The position numbers and the translations under genes were made by a program. Under the pieces are notes generated by a model, which saw only the letters and a program-made list of their open reading frames with translations, was not told the origin of the DNA and did not search any database. This document shows positions 38,600 through 47,857 of a stretch of DNA of 64,000 nucleotides, one piece after another. Source of the DNA: Aggregatibacter actinomycetemcomitans (lineage in GTDB: Bacteria; Pseudomonadota; Gammaproteobacteria; Enterobacterales; Pasteurellaceae). The DNA lies in the NCBI RefSeq assembly GCF_003130205.1, contig NZ_NRDF01000001.1, positions 124,001 through 188,000 on the forward strand, written 5' to 3'. The first letter of the stretch is position 1; each line of letters opens with the position of its first letter.

Positions 38600-40024
38600 A
38601 TGTCAGAAGGTTTAGTACAAGCTGCATATATTGTAGCAGCGTTACTCTTTATCATGAGCTTAGCCGGTCTTTCCAAACATGAAACCGCCAAAGCGGGTTG
38701 CTGGTACGGCATTATCGGCATGGGTATTGCGCTCATCGCCACGATTTTCGGACCAAAATCCGAAGGTACCTTGTGGATCATTATTGCGATGGTAATCGGC
38801 GGTGTTATCGGTATTCAACGTGCATTAAAAGTGGAAATGACCGAAATGCCGGAGTTGGTGGCGATCTTACACAGCTTCGTGGGTTTGGCCGCCGTATTGG
38901 TTGGCTACAACAGCTACGGTTTGCATGATATCCCAACCATGCCGAATGGCTTAAACGATGTAGAACAAGCTAAATTTTTGGCTGAACAAGCCGCCCTTAC
39001 GAGCGTTCATAATGTGGAAGTGTTCCTCGGTATCTTTATCGGTGCAGTAACCTTCACCGGTTCCGTAGTGGCATTCGGCAAATTAAGCGGAAAAATCAAT
39101 TCCAAAGCCTTGATGTTGCCGCATCGCCATAAATTAAATTTAGCGGCGCTCGTGGTTTCCGCTTTATTGATGGCGGCGTTCCTGAACAATCCGGACAACA
39201 TCTTCCCGTTGTTAGTCATGACCGTTATTGCCCTTGCTTTCGGTTGGCACTTAGTGGCATCCATTGGTGGTGCGGATATGCCGGTGGTGGTTTCCATGTT
39301 GAACTCCTACTCCGGTTGGGCGGCTGCGGCGGCAGGTTTCATGCTAAGCAATGACTTGTTAATCGTGACCGGTGCACTCGTGGGTTCTTCCGGTGCGATC
39401 CTTTCCTACATCATGTGTAAAGCCATGAACCGCTCTTTCATCAGCGTTATTGCCGGTGGTTTTGGGAATGACGTACAGGTTTCTTCCGATACGGAACAAG
39501 GTGAACACCGTGAAACCAGCGCAGAAGAAGTGGCGGAATTATTGAAAAATTCCGGTTCTGTGATCATCACGCCAGGATACGGCATGGCGGTTGCACAAGC
39601 CCAATATCCGGTAGCGGAAATTACGCAAAAATTACGTGAACGCGGCGTCAACGTGCGTTTCGGTATCCACCCGGTTGCCGGACGTTTACCCGGCCACATG
39701 AATGTATTATTGGCGGAAGCGAAAGTGCCTTACGATATCGTATTGGAAATGGATGAAATCAACGACGATTTCGCCGACACTGATACTGTCTTAGTTATCG
39801 GCGCCAACGACACTGTTAACCCGGCGGCAATGGATGATCCGCACAGCCCAATCGCCGGTATGCCGGTGTTAGAAGTCTGGAAGGCCGCTAACGTAGTGGT
39901 ATTTAAACGTTCAATGAATACCGGTTACGCGGGCGTACAAAATCCGCTCTTCTTCAAAGAAAACACCCAAATGCTATTCGGCGATGCCAAAGAGCGTGTG
40001 GATGACATTTTAAAAGCGTTGTAA
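38600..40024 (+). CDS. pntB: NAD(P) transhydrogenase subunit beta
   Basis: A 474-residue partner of PntA. The first 270 residues are membrane helices; domain III binds NADP(H) with [14 protein letters not shown] and [22 protein letters not shown]. Together PntAB couples proton entry to NADPH formation. It starts 10 bases after pntA with an AAGGAG site and ends at a uptake-signal terminator. Confidence 0.96.
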   Translation: MSEGLVQAAYIVAALLFIMSLAGLSKHETAKAGCWYGIIGMGIALIATIFGPKSEGTLWIIIAMVIGGVIGIQRALKVEMTEMPELVAILHSFVGLAAVLVGYNSYGLHDIPTMPNGLNDVEQAKFLAEQAALTSVHNVEVFLGIFIGAVTFTGSVVAFGKLSGKINSKALMLPHRHKLNLAALVVSALLMAAFLNNPDNIFPLLVMTVIALAFGWHLVASIGGADMPVVVSMLNSYSGWAAAAAGFMLSNDLLIVTGALVGSSGAILSYIMCKAMNRSFISVIAGGFGNDVQVSSDTEQGEHRETSAEEVAELLKNSGSVIITPGYGMAVAQAQYPVAEITQKLRERGVNVRFGIHPVAGRLPGHMNVLLAEAKVPYDIVLEMDEINDDFADTDTVLVIGANDTVNPAAMDDPHSPIAGMPVLEVWKAANVVVFKRSMNTGYAGVQNPLFFKENTQMLFGDAKERVDDILKAL

Positions 40025-40049
40025 TTTTTTTACATTGTAATATAAAGAT

Positions 40050-40083
40050 AAAAAGTGCGGTGATTTTTCACCGCACTTTTTTA
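40050..40083 (+). terminator. Terminator after pntB made of an inverted uptake-signal pair
   Basis: AAAAAGTGCGGTGA-TTTT-TCACCGCACTTTTT: a 14-bp perfect stem with T-run. Confidence 0.9.
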
Positions 40084-40205
40084 TGGGGCATCCACCTTCC
40101 GAAAATAAAATTTTGTGATTCCCCTCCCAAATCGGTCTTATACAGTATAGTTTTCGTTTTTTTTTATGTGTATATTTATCCAGTAAATAATTGGAGTGAA
40201 TAGAC

Positions 40206-40448
40206 ATGGATAATATTCAACTTTTTGAGCAGAAACAGGTGCGCTCCCATTGGGACGAAGAATAGGAGCAATGGTATTTTTCGATTGTGGATGTGGTAGG
40301 TATCTTAACAGACAGCCCAAACCCGAGGAAATATTGGAGCGTCTTGAAAACCTGTAATAAATTAACGGACTATTGGAAAGAATCGGATATTGAAAAAACG
40401 CCTAAAGAATTTGCCTTGTTAACCAGTAATCTTTTTCAGGTTGGCTAA
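40206..40448 (+). pseudogene. Broken BRO-N domain gene
   Basis: From the ATG at 40206 the frame reads MDNIQLFEQKQVRSHWDEE, an in-frame TAG at codon 20, then EQWYFSIVDVVGILTDSPNP and RKYWSVLKT, the start of a BRO-N domain as found in phage and mobile-element antirepressor-like proteins. The frame then departs from the family and stops at 40446. Full domains need about 100 residues and most proteins are 250 or longer, so this is a truncated relic of a mobile element. Confidence 0.72.
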
Positions 40449-40580
40449 GACCTCATCATTGGATTTTACTTTAATTTCGCCATTGTCAATTTTAGTGAAA
40501 AATACAACTTCTTCTGAAAGCGTCACTTTTTGCGGCAAATAGCCTTCCTTACGATAGGTTTCTTGTGTTGTTATGCTCAT
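40419..40580 (-). CDS. Hypothetical 53-residue protein
   Basis: A short minus-strand frame beginning MSITTQETYRKEGYLPQKV and ending EVLANLKKITG; its end overlaps the broken BRO-N gene by about 30 bases. It is charged and has a plausible globular composition, but only a weak ribosome site. I do not recognise a family. It could be a fragment of a longer protein, or an antitoxin-sized gene. Confidence 0.25.
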   Translation of the reverse strand: MSITTQETYRKEGYLPQKVTLSEEVVFFTKIDNGEIKVKSNDEVLANLKKITG

Positions 40581-41047
40581 AGTTATTTTCTTTTTAAAAT
40601 TTAGTCGTCATCATCATACTGAAAAACGGTAGTAATGACAATCAACACATAAAAACATACCTATACTAAAAAATAAATTTGTGTAACAACTTTATGCGAA
40701 ATAAAATCAGGGACTAATCAAATCACTAATAAAATTTTACCGCGCTAAGAGAACAAGTATGAGTAAACTAACACAAGGTCATTAACCAGACAATCCGGGT
40801 TATTTATGGGAACGATTGCAAAAACAGTTATGCCACAACTAAACAAAAGAAGAAATGATGGTTGCCAAATAACGTACAACTATCATGAGCCCTGTTATGT
40901 TTATAAAGCAGCCAAAAAATATGCATTATTAAATGATATTAATATAAAAGAGTGCTTAATGAGTACCCGCCCAAGATTTAACAGAAAAAGGGATTTTATA
41001 AATAAATGCATAAAAACATAATTATGTTTTAGTATGATGGAGTAAAT
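40581..41047. other. Accessory DNA with frame remnants
   Basis: About 470 bases upstream of the Fic gene. Near 40759 a frame opens MSKLTQGH and stops at once; after it NPGYLWERLQKQL is readable, as if a small gene had decayed. A 71-codon open frame (40806-41021) crosses this relic in another phase and does not look conserved. No tRNA or terminator seen. Confidence 0.4.
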
Positions 41048-41902
41048 ATGAATATCTTAGACGAACTAAAGAAAGTATTGGATTCAAAGCGCCCGATTGA
41101 CCTCATTACAGCAAAATCCTTACAAGATGATTTTATGCTACGTTATAACCAAGCTTCTAATGCTATTGAAGGTAATCAGCTCACCTTAATGGAAACCCGG
41201 GTATTATTGGAAAGCGGGATTACGGCCAAGGGGAAACCGTTTAGAGATCACCTGGATATAATCAACCACCGGGAGGCTATTAATTACCTATTGGATATAG
41301 TCAAAATACAGGAATCTTTATCAGAACAACATATTAAAGAATTTAATGCATTATTACTGAAAGGTTCTGAAAAAGAAATCTATGCTGGAAAATATCGCAC
41401 TGTACCAGTAGCCATTCAGGGTGCTGAGCATATTCCACCACAACCTTATTTATTACAAAGTGCGATGGAAAATCTGATTATAAAAAATCAACAGGCAAAA
41501 GATAACGGACAACCAGATATAGACCGAATTGCCGAATTACACGCAGATTTTGTAAAAATTCATCCGTTTGTTGATGGCAACGGACGCACCGGTAGATTAA
41601 TTATGAATCTCGAACTGATGAGCGCAGGATACAGTATCGCCATTATTGAACCGACAGACAGGGAAGCTTATTACAACGCATTAGCGAAAGCCGATAATGG
41701 GAATTACCAGGCTATCACCAGATTAGTAAAAGAAACGGTGCAACGTTCAATAGAACGTGAATTACAGATAGTTTATCCACAGTGGCAAAAGGATTATCCT
41801 AAACTTGCCTACCAGCTAGCTAAACAAAAGGAGGTTAGCGAAAAAAGCATGAACTTACCCTTGTTAAAGAGCAGGAAAAATTATATAAAATTTGAATCAT
41901 AG
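41048..41902 (+). CDS. Fic-family protein (AMPylator-type), class II with built-in inhibitory helix
   Basis: A 284-residue protein. The catalytic Fic motif HPFVDGNGRTGR is at residues 172-183, with the His172 base and phosphate-binding GNG intact. The inhibitory motif SNAIEGN at 37-43 matches (S/T)xxxE(G/N) and places it in class II, where the glutamate blocks ATP binding until released. The regions around residues 60-75 (GKPFRDHLDI) form the usual Fic core. The chain ends soon after the Fic core (NYIKFES), shorter than relatives that carry a C-terminal winged helix, so the 3' end may be truncated. Its target is unknown. Confidence 0.85.
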   Translation: MNILDELKKVLDSKRPIDLITAKSLQDDFMLRYNQASNAIEGNQLTLMETRVLLESGITAKGKPFRDHLDIINHREAINYLLDIVKIQESLSEQHIKEFNALLLKGSEKEIYAGKYRTVPVAIQGAEHIPPQPYLLQSAMENLIIKNQQAKDNGQPDIDRIAELHADFVKIHPFVDGNGRTGRLIMNLELMSAGYSIAIIEPTDREAYYNALAKADNGNYQAITRLVKETVQRSIERELQIVYPQWQKDYPKLAYQLAKQKEVSEKSMNLPLLKSRKNYIKFES

Positions 41903-42435
41903 TCTATTGTAATGGTATCAGTTTAAATTTTTACAAGAATTCTATTTTTATTAATTCCTGAACCGCCGCGTAACTTTTCTCACACGGGAATAATTGGAAC
42001 ATTTTACATATTGGTATAGTTGAGATTAATTTCTCTTACATATAGGGCGCTTTTTCGATGTAATTGGTTCCGTAGATAAACCTAAAGAGGAACATTAATG
42101 CCTTCCACTATATACAGCAAATCGAAGAAGTGAAAATGAAATATAATTCATATATATCTGATGAGGAAATAGAAGATGAAAAGATTCAGTATGTAGAAAA
42201 GAGGTGCTTAGCTCTAATGTCTGATTTTCATTGAGTATATTTTAAATTCCAAAAATGGATTGGTTTCTATAATCATATTTTTAATGTATTCTAAAAATCA
42301 CTTTCTAAACAGCTTTTTAGAAAATCATCTGGTAGATACCCTTTTTGGTTTTGCGAAGAAATTGCTTTCAACTAATGAATCCTTAGTACGAGAAGACTAT
42401 AATCGTGTGGTTCATTGATAAAAAAGGAGCAAAAA
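41903..42435. other. Gap between the Fic gene and selD
   Basis: About 530 A+T-rich bases. A 33-codon frame at about 42135-42234 (MKYNSYISDEEIEDEKIQYV...) looks like a gene fragment. The last bases hold the AAGGAG site of selD. Nothing else recognised. Confidence 0.4.
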
Positions 42436-43515
42436 ATGACAGAACAGGCTTTGCACGGTGTGCAAGATGAAATCACTGCGGATAATATTCGATTGACGCA
42501 ATACAGCCATGGAGCAGGGTGCGGTTGTAAAATCTCACCTAAGGTATTAGAGCGTATTCTGCACTCAAAAATGGAAAAATTTATTGATCCGAATTTATTG
42601 GTCGGTAATGAAACCAAAGATGATGCGGCAGTATATGATATTGGCAATGGTATCGGGATTATCAGCACGACAGACTTTTTTATGCCGATTGTAGATGATC
42701 CTTTCGATTTTGGACGCATTGCGGCAACCAACGCCATCAGCGATATTTTTGCTATGGGCGGTAAGCCGATCATGGCGATTGCCGTATTAGGGTTCCCGAT
42801 TACTAAATTACCCGCAGAGGTTGCCCAACGTATTGTTGATGGCGGCCGTTTCTCTTGTCAGGAAGCGGGCATTGCTCTTGCCGGCGGACATTCCATTGAC
42901 TCGCCTGAACCAATTTTCGGCTTGGCGGTAACCGGCATTATCGACACGGAAAAAGTCAAACGAAATGCTTCCGCAGAAGCCGGTTGCAACCTGTATTTAA
43001 CCAAACCACTGGGCATCGGCGTATTAACTACGGCGGAAAAGCAAGGCAAATTAAAACCGGAACACAAAGGCTTGGCAACCAAATGGATGTGCCAAATGAA
43101 TCTAGTGGGAAGCCAATTTTCAAACATTGACGGGGTAACCGCCATGACCGATGTAACCGGTTTCGGCTTGTTAGGGCATTTAACGGAAATTTGTGAAGGC
43201 TCCGATCTGAATGCCGAAGTGGATTTTGCCAACATTAAAACCCTGGATGGGGTGTCTGATTACATCGCGCAAGGTTGCATCCCAGGCGGCACCAACCGTA
43301 ACTTCGACAGCTACGGACACAAAATCGCCCCAGTTACCGATTTGCAAAAAGCCGTCTTATGCGACCCGCAAACCTCCGGTGGCTTGCTTATTGCCGTCAA
43401 ACCGGAAGCGGAAAGCGAGGTCTTTGCTGTTGCACAGAAAGCCGGTGTGGCACTTTATCCTGTCGGCAGATTAATTGAACGACAAGCGACACCAGAATTT
43501 ATTGTGGTGAAATAG
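42436..43515 (+). CDS. selD: Selenide, water dikinase (selenophosphate synthetase)
   Basis: A 359-residue enzyme making selenophosphate from selenide and ATP for selenocysteine and selenouridine. The catalytic segment reads SHGAGCGCK, with a cysteine (TGC) where H. influenzae has an in-frame TGA for selenocysteine; the neighbouring lysine is conserved. The PurM-like ATP-binding motifs ([36 protein letters not shown]) follow. I choose ATG 42436 because of AAGGAG; a TTG at 42415 is also in frame. Confidence 0.95.
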   Translation: MTEQALHGVQDEITADNIRLTQYSHGAGCGCKISPKVLERILHSKMEKFIDPNLLVGNETKDDAAVYDIGNGIGIISTTDFFMPIVDDPFDFGRIAATNAISDIFAMGGKPIMAIAVLGFPITKLPAEVAQRIVDGGRFSCQEAGIALAGGHSIDSPEPIFGLAVTGIIDTEKVKRNASAEAGCNLYLTKPLGIGVLTTAEKQGKLKPEHKGLATKWMCQMNLVGSQFSNIDGVTAMTDVTGFGLLGHLTEICEGSDLNAEVDFANIKTLDGVSDYIAQGCIPGGTNRNFDSYGHKIAPVTDLQKAVLCDPQTSGGLLIAVKPEAESEVFAVAQKAGVALYPVGRLIERQATPEFIVVK

Positions 43516-43541
43516 CCCTCATCGTTTAACTTTTCGCATTT

Positions 43542-43604
43542 AAACTGCGGTCAATTTTCTTGGTGTTTTTCAAATAAAAACGTTGAGAAAAACGACCGCA
43601 CTTT
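43542..43604 (+). terminator. Imperfect inverted uptake-signal pair after selD
   Basis: AAACTGCGGTC (one mismatch to the signal) and GACCGCACTTT are inverted, about 35 bases after the selD stop; a TTTT run follows. Confidence 0.5.
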
Positions 43605-43749
43605 GTTTTAAAGATGTTAATAAATTCAATGAGACCTGTGATCTCTATCACGATTCCAAGATTCTTCCGTCTATTCAATTGACAAGCCAATTCCTGCAAG
43701 CATTTAATACATAAGTAAATTCAATAAGCCAAGCTGGAAGGATGTAAAA

Positions 43750-44820
43750 ATGGCAAAACTGGAAGTGAAAAATATCACGAAAAAATTCGGTGATTTTTAT
43801 GCGGCGAATAACATTACATTTACCGCAGAAGAAGGGGAGTTCGTCACCTTACTTGGTCCGAGCGGTTGTGGTAAGACCTCATTATTGAAATTGATTGCGG
43901 GGTTTCATATTGCCGATGAAGGTGAAATCCTCATCGGCGGCAAAAACGTCAATGAGGTGCCGCCGGAAAAACGCAATACCGCCATGTGTTTCCAATCTTA
44001 TGCACTCTTTCCCCATCTCAACGTCTCCCATAATATCTGCTACGGTTTAAAGCAACGTAAAATTGATATTGAAGAACAAAAACAACGGCTGAATTTGGCG
44101 CTAAAGCAAATGGATTTGGATTTTCATAAATTGAAATTACCAAGCGAATTGTCTGGCGGTCAGCAACAACGGGTCGCATTGGCGCGCGCAATGGTCACCC
44201 GCCCGGATGTGATTTTGTTTGACGAACCGTTATCCAATCTGGATGCGAAATTACGTGAAAGCGTGCGTTTTGAAATTAAACAGCTTTCCAAACAATATCA
44301 CCTTACCAGCATTTATGTGACCCATGATCAGGCGGAAGCCTTGACCATGTCCGATAAAATCATTGTGTTGAATAAAGGGGCGATTGAGCAAATCGGTTCG
44401 CCGCAGGAAATTTATCACCAACCGAAAAATCGTTTTGTCGCAGACTTTATCGGCATTGCCAACATTGCCGAGGCGCGGGTTGAATCCATCGATGAAAATC
44501 TGTATTCCGTCAAATCGATTTTCGGTGATTTCACGGTATTTTCTGCCAAACCGCCTGAATCTGAGCACATTTATATTTGTTTCCGTCCGGAAGATATTGA
44601 ATTGCTGCCGAATGCGCATAAGCACGCAGAAAATCAAATAACCATAGATATTACAAACACCGCGTTTATGGGTAATATCACGGAAGTGCAGGGCATGGTA
44701 CAACGGGACGGCGAAGAGAAAAAATTACGTCTGCAATTAACGAAATGCCCGAATTTGAGCGATACGCTGACGTTTACGGTTCCTCGTAATGCTATTAAAT
44801 TCTTGGAGTCGGTAAAATGA
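43750..44820 (+). CDS. ABC importer ATP-binding protein (Pot/Fbp type)
   Basis: A 356-residue ATPase. Walker A is GPSGCGKTSLL (about residues 37-47), the Q-loop is CFQSYALFPH, the signature is LSGGQQQRVALARA and Walker B VILFDEPLSNLD. A C-terminal TOBE-like domain follows from about residue 240. Its stop overlaps the next start (ATGA), and the order ATPase-permease-permease-binding protein is that of potABCD. The sequence of the binding protein, however, does not match PotD closely, so I leave the substrate open. Confidence 0.9.
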   Translation: MAKLEVKNITKKFGDFYAANNITFTAEEGEFVTLLGPSGCGKTSLLKLIAGFHIADEGEILIGGKNVNEVPPEKRNTAMCFQSYALFPHLNVSHNICYGLKQRKIDIEEQKQRLNLALKQMDLDFHKLKLPSELSGGQQQRVALARAMVTRPDVILFDEPLSNLDAKLRESVRFEIKQLSKQYHLTSIYVTHDQAEALTMSDKIIVLNKGAIEQIGSPQEIYHQPKNRFVADFIGIANIAEARVESIDENLYSVKSIFGDFTVFSAKPPESEHIYICFRPEDIELLPNAHKHAENQITIDITNTAFMGNITEVQGMVQRDGEEKKLRLQLTKCPNLSDTLTFTVPRNAIKFLESVK

Positions 44821-45686
44821 AAAATCTCAAAAATGATTTAAAAGCCTGGCTGCTGTTATGCAGCGGTTTGGGCACGATCCTGTTTTTAATGGGATCCACG
44901 TTCTATATTGTTGTGTCGCAGAGCCTTGGCTTATATAGTATGGCGGGCGAGGAAAGCCGGTTTAGTCTGGAATATTGGCAAACCGTATTAAGCAGCCTGG
45001 TGTTTCAAAAGTCCTATATTTATTCTGTGAAAGTGTCATTGCTTGGGGCGATTTTTTCCATTATCGTGGCTTACCCCATCGCGATGTGGTTGCGTAAAAA
45101 ATTGCCGGTGAAAGTCACTATTATCACCATTTTGCGGGCGCCGATGCTGGTGCCTGGCTTGGTTGCCGCATTTCTGTTCGTCAACATGATTTCCTATCAC
45201 GGTATTTTAAATGAAGTCTTTGTTTATTTGGGTATCTGGGACGAACCGCGTACGTTGCAAAATGACGAATTCGGCTGGGGCGTGGTGATTTTGCAAATGT
45301 GGAAAAATATTCCTTTCGCCTTAATTTTAATCGGCGGTGCGGTAAATTCGCTAAAAACCGATTTATTGGATGCGGCGGCAAATTTAGGCTCGACGCCGTG
45401 GCAACGATTTCGCTATGTAATCTTCCCGCTGACACTCGGTGCCGTGCAAGTTTCCTTTATTTTGATTTTCATCGGCGCGCTGGGCGATTTTGCCTTTTAT
45501 AGTATTGCCGGTCCGCGCAGCACCTATTCCTTGGCGCGTTTAATGCAAATGTCCGCTTATGAATTTGAAGAATGGAATCAAAGTGCGGTAATGGCGTTAA
45601 CGATCATGCTGACTTCCGCCTTTTTCACGATTTTGGTGTCGTTGCTGATTAAGCCGTTGGCGGTGAAACGGGGAGAAGTCAAATGA
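44817..45686 (+). CDS. ABC importer permease 1 (PotB-like)
   Basis: A 289-residue inner-membrane protein with six hydrophobic segments and the EAA loop LLDAAANLGSTPWQRFRYVIFPLT (residues about 183-206), which docks on the ATPase. Start and stop both overlap neighbouring genes by four bases, so the three are coupled in translation. Confidence 0.88.
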   Translation: MKNLKNDLKAWLLLCSGLGTILFLMGSTFYIVVSQSLGLYSMAGEESRFSLEYWQTVLSSLVFQKSYIYSVKVSLLGAIFSIIVAYPIAMWLRKKLPVKVTIITILRAPMLVPGLVAAFLFVNMISYHGILNEVFVYLGIWDEPRTLQNDEFGWGVVILQMWKNIPFALILIGGAVNSLKTDLLDAAANLGSTPWQRFRYVIFPLTLGAVQVSFILIFIGALGDFAFYSIAGPRSTYSLARLMQMSAYEFEEWNQSAVMALTIMLTSAFFTILVSLLIKPLAVKRGEVK

Positions 45687-46534
45687 ATAGCAGTGCACAA
45701 ATTACGACCCAAAACGGTCGATTAATCGCCCGTATTTCCCTCATCTTTTTTATCCTTGCGAATTTTATCTGGTTATTTTTGCCGTTTTTGATGGCTGGCT
45801 TGTGGTCGTTGGTGGATCCGTCAAAGCCTTGGAGTTATCCCGACATTTTCCCGCAATCATTGTCTTTTGAACGCTGGAAAATCGTGTGGGAAACCACCTC
45901 GTTATCGGAGGCAATGTTCAATAGTTATACCATTGCACCGATGGTTTCGCTGATTACCATCTTGCTTTCACTGCCTACCGCCTATGCCTTCGGGCGCATG
46001 GAATTCCGCGGGAAAAAACTGGCGGAGTTGCTGACGTTAATTCCATTGGTGATTCCGGGCATGATTATCGCGTTGTTCTTCAGCCGTATGTTGCTGGATT
46101 TTAACATCAACAATCCGTTTATCGGCATTGTTATCGGGCATGTGGTGCTCACGCTGCCTTACGCCATTCGGATTTTGTCGGCGGGATTTTCTTCCGTGCC
46201 GCAGGATTTGATTGAGGCGAGTCGCGACCTTGGCGCGTCTAAATTGACTGTGTTTAAAGACGTGTATATGCCGATGCTCAAACCTAGCTTTTTGGCGTCT
46301 ATTATTTTCTGTCTGGTGAAAAGTATTGAAGAATTTGCCATTTCATTTGTTATCGGTTCGCCGGATTTCATCACCGTGCCGACCATTTTATATTCTTTCC
46401 TCGGTTATTCCTTTATTCGCCCGAATGCCGCCGTAGTATCCATTATTCTATTGGTGCCGAACATTATTTTAATGATGATTATCGAAAAACTGCTCAAAGG
46501 TAATTATCTCTCTCAATCCACAGGAAAAGCATAA
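45683..46534 (+). CDS. ABC importer permease 2 (PotC-like)
   Basis: A 283-residue membrane protein with six hydrophobic segments and an EAA loop (LIEASRDLGASKLTVFKDVY MPML region, about residues 173-197). It pairs with permease 1. The binding-protein gene starts 19 bases after its stop. Confidence 0.88.
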   Translation: MNSSAQITTQNGRLIARISLIFFILANFIWLFLPFLMAGLWSLVDPSKPWSYPDIFPQSLSFERWKIVWETTSLSEAMFNSYTIAPMVSLITILLSLPTAYAFGRMEFRGKKLAELLTLIPLVIPGMIIALFFSRMLLDFNINNPFIGIVIGHVVLTLPYAIRILSAGFSSVPQDLIEASRDLGASKLTVFKDVYMPMLKPSFLASIIFCLVKSIEEFAISFVIGSPDFITVPTILYSFLGYSFIRPNAAVVSIILLVPNIILMMIIEKLLKGNYLSQSTGKA

Positions 46535-46553
46535 TTTTAATAAGGAGAATTTT

Positions 46554-47645
46554 ATGCAAAAAAATATTCGTAAACTTGTTTCTATCGGCTTAACCGCCGC
46601 CGCATTCGCCGTAACCAATTTTGCGTTGGCGGCAACGGATTTAAGCGGCAAATCCTGGAGCGAAATTGAAGCACTAGCTAAAAAAGAAGGCAAAGTGACG
46701 GTCAGCGTATGGTATTTGCAGCCGCAGTTTCGCAATTTCGTGAAAGAATTTGAAAGCCAATACGGCATTAAACTCAAAGTGCCGGAAGGCACCATGGACG
46801 GCAATATCAATAAACTGATTGCCGAGAAAAATCTGGAAACCGGCAAAATGGACGTGGTGGTACTGAACGCGGATCGCCTGAGTAACGTAGCGAAAAACGA
46901 CACTCTCACCAAGCTGAATCAGTTACCGAATTTCGATAAATTAAATCATCATTTGCAAGGCGTTGACCTGGGCGATGTGGCGGTGGGTTATTGGGGCAAC
47001 CAAACCGGCTTGGCTTATGATCCGCTGCGTATCAAAGAAGAGGAATTGCCACAATCCTGGCAGGAGATGGAAAACTATATTGATAAAAATCCGAAAAAAT
47101 TCGGCTATTCCGACCCGAACGGCGGCAGCTCCGGCAACGCTTTCATTCAGCGCGCTTTAGTTTATATCAACGGCGACTACGATTATCGTACCGACAAAAT
47201 TGATGAAGCGCAAATGGCGAACTGGAAGAAAACCTGGGATTGGTTCAGCAGCAAAAAAGATTCTCTGATTCGCACCGCCTCCAATGCGGATAGCTTAACC
47301 CGCTTAAATGATGGCGAATTGGTGATTGTTTCCGCCTGGCAGGATCACTTGTTCAGCCTGCAAAAACAAGATGCAATCACCGACCGCTTAAAATTCTACA
47401 TTCCGAAATTCGGCATGCCGGGCGGCGGTAATGTGATGACGGTGGCGAAAAACGCGCCGAATCCTGCGGCATCTTTAGTGTTTATCCACTGGATTACGTC
47501 CCCTGAAGTGCAACAAAAATTAAGCCAGGAATTTGGGGTTCGCCCGTTGGATAGCCAATCCGGCTTAAAAGACACCCTTTTCTTCTCCGCGCCATGGCGT
47601 AAAGCAGAAATGGAATCTTTCACTAAAGAAGTGATTTCACGTTAA
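46554..47645 (+). CDS. ABC importer periplasmic solute-binding protein
   Basis: A 363-residue protein with a signal peptide cleaved probably after NFALA (residue 26). The mature part is a two-lobed type 2 binding protein: EGKVTVSVWYLQPQFRNFVKEFE opens lobe 1, and VGYWGNQTGLAYDP and GGSSGNAFIQRALV are binding-site regions. It looks more like Fe/phosphonate or YnjB-type proteins than PotD. No lipobox cysteine is present. An AAGGAG site precedes the ATG. The ligand cannot be told from the sequence. Confidence 0.88.
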   Translation: MQKNIRKLVSIGLTAAAFAVTNFALAATDLSGKSWSEIEALAKKEGKVTVSVWYLQPQFRNFVKEFESQYGIKLKVPEGTMDGNINKLIAEKNLETGKMDVVVLNADRLSNVAKNDTLTKLNQLPNFDKLNHHLQGVDLGDVAVGYWGNQTGLAYDPLRIKEEELPQSWQEMENYIDKNPKKFGYSDPNGGSSGNAFIQRALVYINGDYDYRTDKIDEAQMANWKKTWDWFSSKKDSLIRTASNADSLTRLNDGELVIVSAWQDHLFSLQKQDAITDRLKFYIPKFGMPGGGNVMTVAKNAPNPAASLVFIHWITSPEVQQKLSQEFGVRPLDSQSGLKDTLFFSAPWRKAEMESFTKEVISR

Positions 47646-47702
47646 GGGGAGCGGGTCTCATTACAATATCGGCACGTTTTTCTAAGGCGGCCTTTCATCT
47701 AA

Positions 47703-47795
47703 AAAGTGCGGTCACAAAAAATGACGTTTTTTGAACGTTGGCTTTGCCAACGGCCCCGTTAGGGGTGAACAAACGAGAGATCGAGTTTGTGAATA
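47703..47795 (+). repeat. USS-linked three-hairpin intergenic repeat, copy C
   Basis: A full uptake signal with its A/T extension (47704 onward, AAAGTGCGGTC) leads into hairpin 1 CGTTGGC-TTT-GCCAACG (47736-47752). Hairpin 2 is CCCC-GTTA-GGGG (47754-47765), and hairpin 3 is CAAAC/GTTTG (47770-47774 with 47785-47789), followed by TGAATAA. A second inverted uptake signal lies at 47842 before uvrC's end. Confidence 0.7.
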
Positions 47796-47857
47796 ATTTT
47801 TCCACGTGTTTTTTGACATGAAAAACGTTGTGAAAAAGGACCGCACTTTTTTCCAAC

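Noticed and set aside
40806-41021. 71-residue protein upstream of the Fic gene as its antitoxin
   Set aside because: It has no (S/T)xxxE(G/N) inhibitory motif, the Fic protein carries its own, and the frame crosses another decayed frame.
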